This document shows positions 62,210 to 64,000 of a DNA stretch of 64,000 nt, one piece after another (positions within the stretch are counted from its first letter, which is position 1; each line of letters starts with the position of its first letter). The position numbers were made by a program, and so were the translations under genes. The notes under the pieces were generated by a model. The model was not told the DNA's origin and did not search any database. It saw nothing but the letters and a program-made list of their open reading frames with translations. The DNA comes from Bosea sp. AS-1 (GTDB lineage Bacteria; Pseudomonadota; Alphaproteobacteria; Rhizobiales; Beijerinckiaceae): positions 3,258,501 through 3,322,500 of the forward strand of contig NZ_CP022372.1 of the NCBI RefSeq assembly GCF_002220095.1. Direction: 5' to 3'.

Positions 62210-63673
62210 ATGGGAATGACGCGCCCGCTGCCCGACCGTCCGACCGCTTCGACCCGCCGCCAGATGCTGGCGGGGCTGGGCAGCGCGAGCCTGATCGCCC
62301 CCGGCCTGGTCGCCCCCCTGCCCGCAACGGCCCAGAGCCCGAAGCCAGCGGACGGCGAAAAGCCGGCACAGGAGCCCGCCATACGCACACTCGGCGCCGG
62401 CCCCGCCAAGGTCCGGCTGCGACCAGCGCCAGCCGCGGAGAGCGAGATCTGGGCCTTCGACGGCGCCACACCGGGTCCAGCCCTGCGAATCAGGCAGGGC
62501 GAGACGCTGAGGCTCAGGCTTGAGAACAAAACGACGGCGCCGCTCTCGCTGCACTGGCAGGGCCTGCGCGGCGAGGCGTCGCAGGATGGCGTCGGCGGCT
62601 TCAGCCAGCCGCCGATCGCGCCGGGCGAGAGCTTCGAATACCGGCTCTCGCCACCGGATTCGGGCACGATCCTCTATCGCCCCCTCCTCGTCGGCGGCTC
62701 ATCCGAGCCGGCCGGGCGGGGCCTCACCGGGCTGCTGATCGTCGAGGAGCACGAACCGCCGGCCGTCGCCCTCGACCTGCCGGTTCTGGTCACCGACTGG
62801 TTGATCGGCGACGATCAGGCGATCCAGCCCTTCGATCTGCACAGCACGAGTTCGGCCGCGGCAGGACGGCTCGGGAGCTGGCTCACCGTCAATGGCAAGC
62901 CGCCGCCGCAGCCGGTCAAACTGCCGCCGGGCTCGCGCGTGCGGCTCCGGCTCGCCAATGGCTGCAACGCCCGGATCATGCGGCTGCGCTTCGACGGGAC
63001 CAAGGCCGCCGTCGTCGCTGTGGACGGCCAGCCGACCGAGACCTTCGAGCCGGTCCATGCGCAACTGCCCTTCGCGCCGGGCACTCGTTACGACGTGATG
63101 CTCGACCTGCCGATCGAAGCCGGCGCCTCCGTCAACGTCACCGCCCTGATCGGCCCAGGATTACCGCTGGTTCGCATCGTCACCGAGGGCGCGGCCAAGG
63201 TGCCGCCGGCGGCGCAGCCCGCGCTCAAGCTCAACCCTGCCCTGCCCGCAGCGGTCAGGATGCAGGACGCGCTGCGGCCGGAAATGGTGATCGAAGGCGG
63301 GGCCAGGCTGACGCCGGACCGGACGCTCGACTTCACCGGCCTCGACCTCGCCCGGCCCTGGCTGGTCAATGGCGGCGTCGGGGCGAGGGACGCCAAGCCG
63401 CTGTTCAGCGTGAAGCGCGGCACGCCGATCGTGATGGCGATCGACAACCGCACGGCCTTCATCCAGCCGCTGCATGTGCATGGCCACGCCTTCCGGCTGC
63501 TGCATCCGCTCGACGACGGCTGGGAGAACTATTTCCTCGATACGGTGCAGATCCCCGAAGGCAAGAAGCGGCACATCGCCTTCATCGCCGAGAATCCCGG
63601 CCGCTGGCTGATCTCCTCCACGGTACTGGAACGCTTCGATCTCGGGCTATGGGGCTGGTTCGAGGTGACGTGA
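62210..63673 (+). CDS. Multicopper-oxidase-fold protein (SufI/FtsP-like) with most copper ligands lost
   Basis: The ATG at 62210 (487 residues) is followed by a Tat-type signal: T-R-R-Q-M-L-A-G at 15-22, a hydrophobic stretch and A-T-A-Q near 42. Three cupredoxin domains can be traced by the four copper motifs, but these are changed. HxHG is HWQG (115-118), HxH is YRPL (156-159) and HPxHLH is Q419-P-L-HVHGH. HCHxxxH is S469-S470-T471...R475. Thus only H115, H422 and H424 of the usual eleven metal-binding His/Cys remain. E. coli SufI/FtsP is a known copper-free relative, exported by Tat and linked to cell division. It converges on the gluconokinase gene. Confidence 0.85.
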   Translation: MGMTRPLPDRPTASTRRQMLAGLGSASLIAPGLVAPLPATAQSPKPADGEKPAQEPAIRTLGAGPAKVRLRPAPAAESEIWAFDGATPGPALRIRQGETLRLRLENKTTAPLSLHWQGLRGEASQDGVGGFSQPPIAPGESFEYRLSPPDSGTILYRPLLVGGSSEPAGRGLTGLLIVEEHEPPAVALDLPVLVTDWLIGDDQAIQPFDLHSTSSAAAGRLGSWLTVNGKPPPQPVKLPPGSRVRLRLANGCNARIMRLRFDGTKAAVVAVDGQPTETFEPVHAQLPFAPGTRYDVMLDLPIEAGASVNVTALIGPGLPLVRIVTEGAAKVPPAAQPALKLNPALPAAVRMQDALRPEMVIEGGARLTPDRTLDFTGLDLARPWLVNGGVGARDAKPLFSVKRGTPIVMAIDNRTAFIQPLHVHGHAFRLLHPLDDGWENYFLDTVQIPEGKKRHIAFIAENPGRWLISSTVLERFDLGLWGWFEVT

Positions 63674-63689
63674 GGCGCTTACCCGGCCC

Positions 63690-64000
63690 TCACAACCCCA
63701 GCCGCTCGACCACGTCCTGCACGATCGCGTCCTTGCTGTCCTCGACCGAGACGACGAGCGGCCGCTCGTCGGGCCCGGGCTCCTGCAAGGTGGCGAACTG
63801 GCTGTCGAGCAGCGCCGGCGGCATGAAGTGATGCTGGCGGGCGGCCATGCGCCGGCCGATCAGTTCGCGCGAGCCCTTGAGATAGACCAGCACGACATCC
63901 GGCCGGTCGCCGATGATGACGTCGCGATAGACCTTCTTCAGCGCCGAGCAGGTGACAATGCCGTGCGCGCCCTTGCCTCGCAGATCGTCGACCCAGGCCG
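63690..64000 (-). CDS. gntK: Gluconokinase, 5' end outside window
   Basis: The frame runs off the window at 64000. The visible C-terminal ~103 residues contain GIVTCSALKKVYRDVI, LVYLKGSRELIGRRMAARQHHFMPPALLDSQFATLQEP and a final helix, all typical of GntK-type gluconate kinases (P-loop fold). The P-loop itself is outside. It phosphorylates gluconate to 6-phosphogluconate. Its stop lies 16 bp from the end of the convergent copper-oxidase-like gene. Confidence 0.9.
   Translation of the reverse strand, partial: AWVDDLRGKGAHGIVTCSALKKVYRDVIIGDRPDVVLVYLKGSRELIGRRMAARQHHFMPPALLDSQFATLQEPGPDERPLVVSVEDSKDAIVQDVVERLGL

Overview
The window looks like a chromosomal segment of a high-GC alphaproteobacterium, probably a Hyphomicrobiales (Rhizobiales) member close to Bosea. 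That placement is an inference from the GC-rich codon use, the tig/clpP/clpX/lon plus tRNA block and the many LIV-type importers. It was not tested by database search. No phage, integrase, insertion sequence or CRISPR array was seen. Many real starts lie inside longer open frames and were set here by ribosome-binding sites, stop/start overlaps or family length.

Layout. 1-7.4 kb: a tightly overlapping operon with the end of an MFS-acyltransferase-acyl-ACP synthetase fusion, two GNAT-like proteins, an E1/ThiF-like adenylyltransferase, a membrane protein and a nitroreductase-like protein. 7.5-10.7 kb: succinate-semialdehyde dehydrogenase and a CtlX-type hydrolase, divergent from an Lrp/AsnC regulator. 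10.7-15.5 kb: a ROK regulator, a peptide-type binding protein and two permeases with no ATPase gene. 15.9-24.6 kb: ring-cleaving dioxygenase, LysR, pirin, isochorismatase-like hydrolase, WrbA, a second LysR with an EmrAB-type pump, and DoxX. 24.7-32.9 kb: an operon of citryl-CoA lyase-like protein, PaaK-like CoA ligase, LIV importer and RraA/aldolase-like protein, under a divergent GntR regulator. 32.9-38.4 kb: redox and stress genes (NADP-dependent reductase, luciferase-like monooxygenase, HxlR regulator, OsmC, a second pirin/isochorismatase pair, a small monooxygenase, DoxX). 38.4-52.8 kb: an aromatic-catabolism region with a LysR, NTF2-like, SDR, extradiol dioxygenase, FAH-family hydrolase and GntR regulator on the minus strand, then a second LIV importer, a catalytically divergent SDR, a paralogous extradiol dioxygenase, an alcohol/quinone oxidoreductase, an esterase remnant and a dioxygenase-esterase fusion on the plus strand. 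52.8-64 kb: mostly core genes: FMN reductase, tRNA-Asp, tRNA-Val, lon, clpX, clpP, tig, tRNA-Leu, a copper-oxidase-like protein that has lost most copper ligands, and the end of a gluconokinase gene.

How the genes fit together. Four predicted ring-cleaving dioxygenases, two quinone reductases, two pirins, two isochorismatase-like hydrolases and several regulators of drug/electrophile type point to uptake and breakdown of aromatic compounds together with defence against (hydro)quinones. The best regulatory evidence is a 12-bp operator, ATTTTCGAAWAT, that abuts a TTGAC(A/G) -35 element in front of both the FAH/dioxygenase operon and the second LIV importer operon. This suggests that the GntR gene lying between them controls both. 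The most unusual gene sets are the E1/GNAT/nitroreductase/acyl-activation operon and the importer-CoA ligase-lyase-aldolase operon.
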